Shown: positions 1-10,734 of the stretch, in pieces
Layout: every line of letters starts with the position of its first letter
Numbering within the stretch: the stretch's first letter is position 1
Source: Usnea hakonensis
Taxonomy: Eukaryota; Ascomycota; Lecanoromycetes; Lecanorales; Parmeliaceae
Length of the DNA stretch: 64,000 nucleotides
Assembly (NCBI GenBank): GCA_013423325.1
Contig: BLJB01000068.1
Span: 1 to 64,000 of the forward strand
Direction: 5' to 3'
Notes under the pieces: generated by a model
Database searches by the model: none
What the model was told of the DNA's origin: nothing
The model's input: only the letters and a program-made list of their open reading frames with translations
Translations under genes and position numbers: made by a program

Positions 1-2111
1 ACACATTCAATATTATCAATAAAACCACCACTTTATGAATCCATTCATATTAGTCCTTGACAACGATCCTACAGTCGTTAAGTCTAATTTTATAAAGTCT
101 AGGGCGGTTATTAGCAATTACCTCCCTATACTCGCTATATCCTTTGTCGGTCTTATTAGTAGCTAAGATCCTTTCGAATATTCCTTCTTCAACGGATATA
201 TAGCATATATCCACCCGGTCCGGGGTAAGAATAATTTACCGTTATTATTTAATTCTATCATCATCCTCCCCTAAGGGTAACGTTCCGGGTATACGGGTAA
301 GAGCATCTACTTTCTCATTACGCTTACCAGCTCGGAAAATAACCTAGAAGTTAAACTCCAAAAGTATATCTAAGTACCGGGCTTATTGGCGACTAAGTTC
401 CTTACTATCCATAAAAGTCCTTAGGGCTTAGTAGTTAGTAAAGATTTAGATCGGGAGGTCCGTGAATTCCAGTTCCTAGCACCAGTATTCTAGGTACCAA
501 ACGATTACCAGCAGCTCTTTATTATAGATATAATAATTATATTCGGCGGGGATCATACTCTTACTATAATACGTAACGGGGTAGAGAGTCCCTTCGTCAT
601 CGTATTAGGAGAGTACCCCACCGTTAACGTAGTCAGACGAATCTGTTTCTACGATCACTTATTTCTTAGGGTCGAAGTACTTAAGGATAGGGGCCGAAGT
701 CACCGCGGTTTTAAGGGATTCGAATGCTTTAGCATAGTCTTTAGTCCATAAGAATAGGTTACCTTTACGAGCGAGAGCCGCTAAAGGCTTAGCGATTTTA
801 GAGAAGCCCTTAATAAATCACCGGTAAAAGTTAATAAACCCCAGGAAGCCTTATACTTCCTTAAGGTTCGTTAGCTTTTCCTAGTTAACCACGGCTTCGA
901 TCTTCTTAGGATCCATTTCCAGGCCGTCGCCGGAGACTATAACTCCGAGGAATACCGTTTTAGGGATATCGAATTCGCACTTCTTAATATCTACCTATAG
1001 GCCGGCATCCCGAAGTTTTACGAGGATCTTGGCGACGTGGACTCGATATTCCTTCCTAGTCTTACTATAAATCAAGATATCGTCTAGGTACGCCTGGCAG
1101 AAGTCGTTAATATAGTCAAATAGTATATCATTAATATATTATTAGAAGGAACTGGGGCCGTTACTAAGACCAAACGGGAGGACTTTATACTTGTAGGACC
1201 CTAAGGTAGTAATAAAGGTCGTCAAATCTTCACTATCGGGGTATATTCGAAGTTTATTAAAGGCGGAGATAATATCGAGTTTAGTCAGATATTTATAGCC
1301 TTAGATCTTTCCAATTACCTCCTCTATTAGGGGTAGAGGGTAACGAGTCTTCTTAGTAAGCGCGTTAAGCTTTCGGTAATCAATATAAAACCGAAGGTCA
1401 CCGTTAGCCTTAAGAGTAAAGAGGATAGGAGAGTAATATAGAGCTTAACTAGGGGTAATAAACCCCTTGGACAAGTTTTCGGTCAGGTACTCTTTCACTT
1501 TTTGGAGCTTGTATAGTAATATATAGTAAGCACGGGTTTTAGGTAGTACCGCGTCCGTAGTTAGTTCAATCTTATAATCGTATAAGCGGTAAGGAGGTAA
1601 TTTATTAGCCTACGCGCGATCGAACATATCCGCGTAATCCGAATACTCTTAGGGGAGCTTAGCCTAAATGTCCTCCTTTATAGCGTCACTTTCGGTAGCG
1701 TTAATATATAGTTCCTCTATTCTATACCGGGCTTCAAATACTAACTCCCGATCAATATCTTTCATCGACATAGTAAAGGTCTTCGTATCGGACTCGCGGC
1801 TAAGGATTCCAAAGGGGGCGGCCCCTACGGCGAAGATCGAGAAGGACTTGTCGGCCCCCGTGGGCTGGAGACGAGGCAGGATCCTAGATTTCTAAGGGGG
1901 AAGAAGCGTCTGCTAGGTGGTCGGGAGGGTCTTTTATCCCAGCTTGGATAGTGGTTCGACGATTACTTATGCATTCCGTTAAGAGAGTGGCGGAATTAGC
2001 TGGTAGATCATAGATAGGCTTTTTTACGGGGGTGGTAGGTTTCTTTAGTTTAGAATTAGGGGTTTTAAAGGGTTGGGAGGACCCCTCGGATTCGTAAGTA
2101 GAGCGAGCCAT
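1..2111 (-). pseudogene. RIP-mutated Ty3/gypsy retrotransposon pol relic (protease region-RT-RNase H), cut by the window edge
   Basis: Read on the minus strand, this stretch encodes a gypsy-type polymerase broken by many stops. Near 1250 the frame reads KLDIISAFNKLR, the start of the gypsy RT palm. Near 1180 it reads YKVLPFGLSNGPSSF, and near 1090 AYLDDILIYSK, which holds the catalytic YxDD box. At about 480-700 an RNase H segment reads VETDSSDYVNGGVLS, and near 300 its tail reads GKRNEKVDALTRIPG. Integrase would lie beyond base 1. The first frame begins at 2111. Internal stops fall where Gln (CAA/CAG) or Trp (TGG) would be expected, which is what CpA-to-TpA change on either strand produces. 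I see no gag frame. The call of gypsy RT is firm from the motifs; the element is certainly non-functional. Confidence 0.88.
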
Positions 2112-2640
2112 GTGACCGAGTTTTAGTTGTATTAGAAAAAATAAGTGTTGAGGGAGTCATACCAAGTAACTCGGCTTTATAGTTAGAGGGGTAGTCAACC
2201 AATAACCGAACTAGTCAACTAATGACTAGGTTTCCAGGGTACCGTATGGTTTAGGCCCGCTGGGAGTATTCCGTATGGCTTAGGAATACCGGGGTAAGTA
2301 CCAAACTTAATAGGCTTGTTCTTTTTCGGCTCGAGCCTATCTCGAGTCCGGTAACGTTATTGCGTTCGCTTACCGATCGAACGATATAGTGATATTACTA
2401 CTATCGTATAGTTACCGGAGATTTAATATAATATTAGGACCGGTACTAAGATATCAAGTAGGTATAGTAATAAGATATTAAATCTAAAGAGAGAATATCT
2501 AAGTACAGAAGTTCCCTTTAAATAGTGAGAGGTAAGGGCACGCTAGGCCCTAGCTCCGCTAGGGACTGGTGTTTGAAAGACTCAACACTGGTAGTGTTGA
2601 GAGCTTCTAACACTAGGTCCGATTCGTGCCCTAATATTTA
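2112..2640. repeat. Probable upstream end (LTR or leader) of the gypsy relic, ending in a 98-bp stem-loop
   Basis: The segment lies upstream of the pol frame on the element's own strand, so it should hold the 5' LTR or leader, but I could not find a matching second LTR inside the window. It ends in an imperfect stem-loop closed by agggcacg (2535-2542) and cgtgccct (2625-2632). Inside is a perfect 9-bp inverted repeat, ctcaacact/agtgttgag (2581-2601). This last part still contains CpA and TpG, unlike the DNA on its right. Confidence 0.4.
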
Positions 2641-3401
2641 TAATATTTTATTCTCTAACTCTTTATCTTTACTATTAGAAACTATACTCTAAATAAATAA
2701 GCTAATATTTATAGAATTTTTAATAAATTATATCTCTAACTAGTAAGCTCTATAAGGACTAATTAATATTTCTACTCGAAGTTATAGATATAGAGAAGTC
2801 TAAAAGGGGGTAGAAAAATAGTTAGAAATATTTATAAATAGTTATTAAACTTATTTAAATATAATATTTATTTTATTATTATTAAGATCTAGGATTAATT
2901 AGTCTTTATATAAAATAATTAATTCTAAAATATACTTAATAGCTTATAAAGCTTAGCTTAATTAGAGATAGCTTTAAATATTACGCTAAAACTTATTATT
3001 ATCTTAATAATAATAATACTATAAGGCTTTCTCTTTTTAGATATAGATTCGCCCTTTAATCTAAGAGGACCCGCGCGAGGTATATCTAGATTTAGTAGTT
3101 ATTACGTAATATATTTAGGGATAATAAAAATATAGTAGAAATTTTAGAGAAATTTTAGAGAAATATTAAAATAGGAATTTAATTAGCTAATATAAAGAAA
3201 TTTAGAAATAATCGCCTTCTAATCTATAAAGAGGTATAGTTAATAATAAGCGCGTAATTTTATTATTATTAGATTAAGTATTTAAATAGCTATTATAATT
3301 AAGGCTCTATTTAGGGAAAAATCTATTAGAGTCGATTTTTATAGTAAAAGATAGAGCTCGTACTTAGATTAAAGAATAAATATTCTAGGGGTACTTATTA
3401 A

Positions 3402-3536
3402 TTTAAGCTAGAGATAGATAGCTCTACCCTTTTTAGAATCTAGTTTAAGCTAGAGATAACTAGCTCTATCTTTTTTAGAATCTAGTTTAAGTTAGAGATA
3501 AATAGCTCTAATCTTACTTTCTTTTTTAGGATCTAG
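3402..3536. repeat. 42-bp tandem repeat, three copies
   Basis: Three units start at 3402, 3444 and 3486, each beginning tttaagctagagata (third copy tttaagttagagata) followed by a tagctct core and a T-rich stretch ending in a tctag-type motif. The copies differ by a few substitutions, and the last carries a short insertion. The array lies inside the RIP block. Confidence 0.75.
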
Positions 3537-5172
3537 AGAAGTTATTTTAATAGATCTAGATAATCTTCTATAATCTAAAGCCTACCCTTTATCTACTAAT
3601 TCTTACTAGAGAATAATATTTATTTATTAGAGCTAATATCTATTATTTTTACTTTATATTTATTAAGTATATAAATTATATACTATAGAGTACTCGAGTA
3701 CGATTTTATAAATTTCTTTATATTAAAAGTAAATTTTGCTATATTATTATTTATAAATTATATTAGTAATAAATTTTAGTTTCTCTTATAATTATTTCCC
3801 CGCGCTCTCTATATATTTTCTACTACTCTTCTATTATATTTACCTTCTACTCTAAACCTCTCTTTACTCTCTATCTATCTACTAGTCTCTAGTCGTTATA
3901 TATATTAAAATAATATTAAGATATTTTTAGGTTCTTTATAGATATATTTTAATCGCTAATAGATCGCTAATATATTTATATATAATTTTAGATAGAAAGC
4001 TCCTCTTTTCGCGATCTTCCCTAATAATAATTTATTTTCTAGACGCTAGATTCGAACTCGATTTAAATATTTATTAACTAATAGTAAAATAATATAAAAT
4101 ACGGGCTCGGCTACTAGCTTTCTAATATTCTAAGTTTACGCCTTACTAAATTAGATAGCTTATTTTCGATATAATTAAATATTCTATAAAAGAGGAGAAC
4201 TACTACTATATAAAAGCGTACTAAAAGATATTTAATAATATATCTATTTAAAAGTATAATATAATTAAAGGGATAAAAGTAAGCTTTAAAAATAATATTA
4301 TTATAATCTTATTATAATTCTATTAATTAATTTATAAGCTCTAGAGCTATATATAAGAAGTTCTTATTAGCTAGCTAATATTAAAGTATATAATTTTAAA
4401 GAAAGGCCTTTATAAAATCTTTACTACTCTCTATTCTTTAAAAAATATTAAAGATATTTTCGCCTTCTTTTTCTTAAGGTATAAAAGTACTTATAAGAAA
4501 AATAGTCTAGTATATTAATAAATTAAAAATATAATCTTTTTTTTTTTAGATAAATATTACTAATAGCTTTATAATTATAGATTACTATATAAATCTTACT
4601 AGTATAATAAAGCTATACCTTAATAATAAGTATAGCGAAGAATTTAATAAAGCTATATTAATATAATTTTATAATAGGGTTAGAAAGGTCTTCGTTAAAG
4701 CTAAGAATAATAAAGAAGATAAAAAGCTTATTATAAATAAAGATTATAATAATATTTTAATATCTATATTTTAAGCTAAAAAAGAGAAATATAAATATAA
4801 GTTAACTAAAGTAATAAAGTTATATAAGCTATTTAGTAAATTTATAAAGTCTATTAATATATCTTTAAATAATACTACTAAGTAAAGCTTAATAGATCTT
4901 ATTAGCTAAAAAATAGAAAAAAAGGGAAGGTTAATAAAATATATTTATAATACTTTATTTACTTAATATTAAGCGTAGCGCTAGCTAGTATAATACCCCT
5001 AGATTCTATTACTTTTAATATTAATAAGAATAATTAAAATATACTATTATATTATTAGATATATAGAGCTATAGCTATCTAATATATATATTAAGCTATA
5101 TTAGAAGAGCTTATTCCTATATTTAAGTTAAATAATAATCTAATTATCTAGCTTATCTAGAATATCTTCTCT

Positions 5173-5369
5173 CTATTTAAATATTTACTATTACTCTAAT
5201 TTAAAGTTTATTTAGATTATATAAATATTTATTTAGATAGTATAAATCCTTCTTTTAAGAGATAGATACGGATAATAAAGCTTTATTTAAATACTTACTA
5301 TTACTTTAATTTATAGTTAATTTAAATAATATAAATCCCCTTTTAAGGGGTAGATATAGATAATAAAAC
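5173..5369. repeat. Imperfect direct repeat of about 110 bp, two copies
   Basis: Copy one (5173-5281) and copy two (5283-5369) share tatttaaatatttactattac-like starts, a tttaattta core, ataaatcc, a ttttaag palindrome and a gatagata...gataataaa tail. Copy two lacks about 20 bp in the middle. It is probably an internal duplication of the decayed element. Confidence 0.55.
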
Positions 5370-5995
5370 TCCTAATTAAGCTACCACTTTATAAAGTATC
5401 TCAAGTTCTTCGAGTACTATATTAGAATACTTACTAGAATACTTATACTAGAAATATACCCCTCGAGGAATAGTTATTAGAAGATATATTAGCTCGAGAG
5501 TATATATTATAGAGATAAATATTTATATTATTTATTTCTTACTTAAAGTATATAAAGATTTAAATTAAAATCTAATTTATTAGAGCTCTAGTCTCTATAT
5601 AAAGTTATATACTTATTATTTTATACTTTATCTTTAGGGTCGCTATCTAGAATAGCTAGTATACTTTTTATTCTATAGTTTACTTCCCCTACTCTATATT
5701 AGGAGCTTTTTAGACTAATTATAATCTTACTTTTTTAAGATATTATATCTTTAATAGCTCTTCTTTAAGATAGTTTACTAGAGTATTATAAATATACTTT
5801 ACTTAATAAACTACTATTTAATTAAGAATATAAGTAGAAAGATATAACTCTTATAGAAAAGGCTATCTAAATAGAGAGTTATAAAGATTATTTTTAAATT
5901 TAAAAATCTTATAATATTAATCTTATATCGAAAGATTATAACTATAAATAGTATATTTTTTACTATATTATATTTAAAAAAATAGCTTATATTAT

Positions 5996-7214
5996 GAAAA
6001 CAATGTACGTATTATGTATTATACAGTAATAATACTGCTAGGCTAGTACTGGGAGACTCATGCGGAAAGGACTTCGCAAGGATTTGCGCCAACCCCCTAG
6101 CGCCCTTAAAGTAGGTATCGTCTATCGTTGATAAACTTATTTGGAATAAGCGAAATGACGTCGTCACATAAGATCTATCGAAATATACTTTACAACATGT
6201 TTCAAAACCAAAATTGACAGACCCGATTCTCAATTTGAAATGCAATTTCTATGATCAAGGGAGGATGATACTCGTGGATATTGGATCTGCTTACAATAAT
6301 GTACCTTGGCTTTCAAACCTTATCATCGTGGTGCTTCACCTCGGATGATGCAGAGTATCATTTCTGAAGGTCTACACTCTCCGTGGGATGCTGTCGACAT
6401 CAGCTACCGAGGTACAAGATCTGCGATGCAGCATATTTAGTCGCAGCGCCAGGGGCCTATTAGGCTATTAGCGACCCGTACTCTAATTAAAACCTCGGAG
6501 CAATATCGTTGCATCTGGGGGCCGTTTCCATATTTAGGTACGGGAGGCCGTGCATAATGTGATATGAATATGACAATTGACAAGTCAACAGTACGAACTC
6601 TAGCATCTTCTCCACAGATACAACATACCAGCGGCAGGACATCAGAGACTTATGCTCTAGTATGACGGACTTTGTTATCCAATCCTTGTCTAGCATATCT
6701 TGCGGGTGACCGGTGAAACTACCCCATCATCGCAGTCCCACAGTTCTTACCTCTTTTGTTGCATTCCATGTGCTTATGGCTCTGCCGTCGACGTCCTCCC
6801 GCCGAGATCGTCATACGATGCTTGCTTCGTGGCATCATGAAAAGCTCAATAATCTGTGCTGGTAGCAAACTCTTCGTGGTGGCGTCTCGTCCATCACAGT
6901 GACCAAGTCATTGCCTCCTGCAATTACATCCGGCCGGGTGACGATGCGCTCCAGTCCCAAGGGCCATTTGTCGCTTCCTGGTATTCTTCTGACGTGATGC
7001 GTTCCTGACATGGACCAGTTTAGGAATTGTATAAAGAGTTGCTCGAGTCCCTCCCAAAGGACAGGAGCCATTGGTCTTGCACAACAATTCATCACTCTCC
7101 TACATCAAACCATCCACTCTTCACCTTTCAACAGAGAAACCAAATTCTGGAGCCGTATCCGCTAAGAATCATTCCCCAACAACTAGTCCGCAACCCGCCC
7201 CTCGCACCATCAAA
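5996..7214. other. Non-coding stretch between RIP block and first gene
   Basis: Base composition is normal again from about 5996. Only short frames without recognisable motifs occur. I see no gene; the last 100-200 bases are presumably the promoter and 5' UTR of the secreted-protein gene at 7215. Confidence 0.5.
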
Positions 7215-7702
7215 ATGTACTATCCATCACTGGCCCACACCGTCATCTTCGCATTGTTCGCAGGCACCCACCTTGTATCCGGCAACCCAGTACCACAAGA
7301 CGTACCTGCAGCGGTGGGATCATTAGTCGGTGTCGCTGGCGCTGTGGCGGCACCGGCCGCGGGGGACTTATCAAGCTGCACCGAACTGGAATCAAGTATG
7401 CCTTCCTATCACTACGCTTTCTTTCTTTCTTTCTTTCTTTTGCTCTTTCTTTCGCTCTCTCTCGCGCTGCTTTCTACTATGAAGCGATTACCTCCCATCC
7501 TGTTTCCAGTCGATGGACCTACCTTTATCAATAGTACATCAATAACACGCCACGTATAGAATGTAAGACCAACCATGGAGATTATGCCGAGTATTGTGTC
7601 GAATACTGCAACCAATGCGACGCATCAGACGAGGTGGACTGCGATGCGGGTATCGCAGGTGCTGTTGATTGTGTTGAAGTTGGAGGTACAAGGTGCTATT
7701 GA
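7215..7702 (+). CDS. Small secreted cysteine-rich protein (effector-like), 107 aa
   Basis: Two exons, 7215-7395 and 7560-7702, join in phase 1 and give 107 aa. Residues 1-23 form a signal peptide (basic-poor start, VIFALFAGTHLV core, cut near SG-NPVP). Next come an Ala/Val/Gly-rich segment and a compact domain with eight cysteines, ending in RCY. The 164-bp intron holds a long CT/CTTT microsatellite and ends in tatag. An even cysteine count, small size and secretion signal are typical of fungal apoplastic effectors and antimicrobial-type proteins; that role is inference. I do not recognise a family. The gene lies about 1.2 kb from the RIP block, a common setting for effector candidates. The start is the ATG with context caaaATG; the upstream in-frame extension has no signal character. 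Confidence 0.72.
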
Positions 7703-8893
7703 GAGGTTTTACTGCGTTGGGTGAATGGAGGTCAGCTTTGAGTATGGTTGTGAGCAGTTCGATTTTCGCTGTTATGAGATATGACCGTGCTTGTGACTGG
7801 TGTGATTTGATCGTCGCTCGGCAGAAATAGGTTGCGTTGCTGAGATCAATTGCTTCATCTGCCTAAGCTTTCCACTTGAATATTTCTCTATGCTTAAATT
7901 GTGGATTGATTATGCCAGCGTCAATATGAAAAGCAAATTTCGATTACCCTCAAGCAGAAAAGACAAATAAACCATTCCACCATTGGATCAGCGCCATTAG
8001 GAATCGAACCTAATACAGCTTAAATGCCTCCGGCCACACAAGCCGTCTCACAACCATCCGCCAGGTTCCAGGCCCATTATACGCTCTTACATGTATCTTT
8101 GACCTTTAATCGAGAACGTAGGCATTTGAATTGGCAGGAATGTGATCCTCGCTTTATGCTAAGGAACTGAGAAAATTTGAAAGTCTGGCTAGATCGCATG
8201 TTGTGAAAGCTTGTGGAGCCCTGGGGGAATGTCGGTTCCTTCCGTGTCGAGTGTCGAATCGCCCGCGGGAAAGTGGTCATTGTTCTGCATGGATTCGAGG
8301 CTGCGGCAGATGAACATTGAGGAAATGAGGGAGAGCGAAAGAGAAGACGCTGGGCGGGAAGGTAAGTTGAATGTCATATCCTGCACACAATGAATAGCAG
8401 TGCGACGGGGAGGCGAGGACTGGAAGGATGCTATCTGTACTAGGTAAATTTCCTGGACATGTTGAGGTTGGAATCAGAGACTTGAACAATGACAATCTTT
8501 CTCAAAACCTCTTGAATCGGTACGGGGGAAAAAGTCAAAGGTTCAACAGAAGGCTTCAAGACGTCCACAATTCTTCTGGGCGTGTATGAATTGTCTTAGC
8601 AAAGAACGTGTGCCACCGCTGCTGCGGTGAATTATGGGTAAAGGTATTGAACTTATAAGTATGAACTATCAGGCACAGCTTCCTTAGATTGATAATAATT
8701 TACTGTGCTGCTCAAGGTCAAGTGTGTAGTACAGTACGAGTATATAGGTACCTTCAAAAACCCGAGGGATCCCTCGACCATCGGCAAATTTTAACGGGTA
8801 TTCTAGGCCCGACTTGGCACTGCGGGGAAAAGATCGCATGAGGGTCCAACAACAAACCTGCTTGGCTGGGTCGAGACTTCAACCAAGCAGCAA
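7703..8893. other. Intergenic region
   Basis: No supported gene. Contains the tRNA-like element at 7990-8077 and, near its right end, the presumed promoter of PSF1. Confidence 0.5.
7990..8077 (-). other. tRNA-like element (perfect B box, poor fold): tRNA relic or SINE head
   Basis: On the minus strand the complement of 8000-8010 is GGTTCGATTCC, a perfect Pol III B box, flanked by a 5-bp T stem (TTAGG/CCTAA) around a 7-nt loop. A possible TAA anticodon loop lies near 8020. The acceptor 3' strand TGGCGCT finds no partner at the expected 5' end, and the D arm is weak. A functional tRNA is therefore unlikely. Confidence 0.25.
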
Positions 8894-9666
8894 CATGTAT
8901 GGAGACCACGCCTTCAAGCTTGTGAGTTCTCGCTCACTGTGAGTTCAATCATGGGGAAGGGTATTGAAGACATTCACGGCAGATCCAACACGCCAAAAGA
9001 ACACAGGCTTTAGCTCATTTACCCCACTATCAAACGGAACTCGTCCGAGAAACCACACGCGAAGTACGTGATCTCGACAAAGACGTCTCCAACATCCTTG
9101 CTCCCTTCGAGGGCTCCTTCAACCCCTCCTCAGAACCGGCCACCGCCTGTTCCGTCCTTGTCAATCATCTCTGTATGCGCCGTAACAAGCGCTGCCTCCT
9201 CGCCTACCATCGGGTCCGATCCGAAAAACTCGAGGAGATGTACTGGAGTGGCAAAGATGTTCTGGACCAAGAGCAACAAGCCGGCCGCCAGGGTAATGGG
9301 GAGGGATCGGGCATAGCTTCTGAGGCAGGACTTCAGAGCTCGCTTAGTCCAGAGGAGGAGGAATATGTGCGGCAATACGAGGACATGCTGGCAGGATACA
9401 AGGGTCAATGGACGGACATTGATCTGACAGGGAGCTTGGAGCCCCCACGAGATTTATTCATCGACGTGAGGGTACTGAAGGATGCTGGGGAAATTCAGAC
9501 GGAGTATGGGTATGCTTGTAGTCCCTGTAGTCTCCCATGTCGGGAGTGGAGGTACTAACGCACCCACATTAGGGCTATCACATTGACGAAGAATAGCCAG
9601 TTCTATGTGAGGCAGGGGGATGTGGAACGATTGATCGCTCAGGGATATTTGCAAAAGTTAAGTTGA
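8894..9666 (+). CDS. PSF1: GINS complex subunit Psf1
   Basis: Psf1 is one of the four GINS subunits of the CMG replicative helicase and acts in the nucleus at origins and forks. Three exons (8894-8920, 8983-9509, 9573-9666) give 215 aa, the usual size. The start MYGDHAFKL followed by IQHAKRTQAL matches the family N-terminus. The middle holds NHLCMRRNKRCLLAYHRVR, the most conserved Psf1 stretch, and the C-terminal B domain ends in FYVRQGDVERLIAQGYL. Acceptor cggcag at 8982 was chosen over the later acag because it restores the family sequence. The second intron has a clear ctaac branch site at 9555. A glycine/glutamine-rich loop precedes SPEEEEYVRQYEDML. Confident assignment; an orthologue is expected in all fungi. 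Confidence 0.95.
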
Positions 9667-10734
9667 AGGTTCCACGGCCTGGCTTGGTTTCTATATTACA
9701 AAATGGAAGGGTCCATCGGCATGTCTTCGGGGCTACAGCGCCAAGGTGATACTTCGAATCCTTATGGTGCAGATCAGTATCTGGCATCCAATGAGAAAGT
9801 CCCGTTGATGTGTCCAAAACGATAGCTTTTACTCCGCACCGTTCGACCGCCGTTGCCAACTCGCCATTAAAGGATATCAGCTAGGCTAGGCTCTAGCAAG
9901 TGCGCGAGTATACTCCACGTCACTAGCGAGTAGCGACGCCCATTTTGATTCTTGCATGATGCATGAGAGGCGGGATTTTATCTCCGCGAGGAGAATTGGA
10001 GAGCATTCGTTTTTGAAAATTGCCATCCGAGGGATGGATTTTCGGAAAGGTCTTTCCCACTTGTAATGCGGGGGTGGAAAAGAAAAGAAAAGATGGGACT
10101 TGTGACATCATACTTCAAAATGAATAGGCATATGAAACGTAGTCTGTTTTTCCGTCCCAATAAATCTTACTCGGTACAATCCCCGATCATGCAAGTGCAA
10201 GGGCAAGATGACAGCTGCCCCTCGTGCACACCTGTATGACATTGTCGGTATTCTCTGCTGCCTAAGGGTAAGGTACGCATAGGTGCTCTGGAGGCATGTC
10301 TGTCGATTCTTTCCAGTGGCATCTCAAATATTTCTGGGTTTTGTAAGTGGGGCTGAGGTAAATCGAGATTTTATAGTGGGGTGACTACCATACCTAAGGT
10401 ACTGTAAGTCTGTACTAGGTAAGCAAATTCAAAGGCAAAAACTCTAAAATGACAGGGACCGGACCGCAAAAATCAGTAGATGGGGATCCCTGCTCACAAT
10501 GGAAAACAGCAAAGGCAGTGATGCTGTGCTCTTCATCTTCTCCCTTACCTTTTCTCTCTTTGATCTTCTTCATACCCTGTCAATCATTGTGCTTGGCCCT
10601 TCTGTTGGCTCGTCCAATTATTCTCTCTTTAGCCTTGCATCTGCACGTATGCCGCCTTATATCTTTGAACCCTGTTTGGAGCCAAAAGACTTGGGAACGT
10701 GGGGCCGTCGTAGAACCCTTGGACAAGTTCAAAA
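9667..10734. other. Intergenic region
   Basis: No supported gene. Short frames at 10449-10936 end in stops and share no sequence with known families; they overlap the likely leader of the transporter gene at 10735. Confidence 0.5.

Larger units (their letters stand above)
2641..5995. repeat. Extremely AT-rich RIP block with no readable gene
   Basis: The sequence is almost entirely A/T with stops in every frame. CpA and TpG are nearly absent although CpG is still present (for example cgcgcgagg near 3071). That is the dinucleotide pattern left by repeat-induced point mutation, not by simple AT drift or CpG methylation decay. The block starts sharply after 2640 and ends sharply near 5995, where normal composition returns. 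It is presumably one or more old transposons. I could not recover any protein motif. Confidence 0.8.

Noticed and set aside
1668..1895. Plus-strand frame of 75 codons in the gypsy relic
   Set aside because: Antisense shadow of the RIP-mutated polymerase region.
7990..8077. Functional tRNA-Leu (TAA)
   Set aside because: Only the B box and T arm are good; the acceptor stem does not pair and the D arm is poor.
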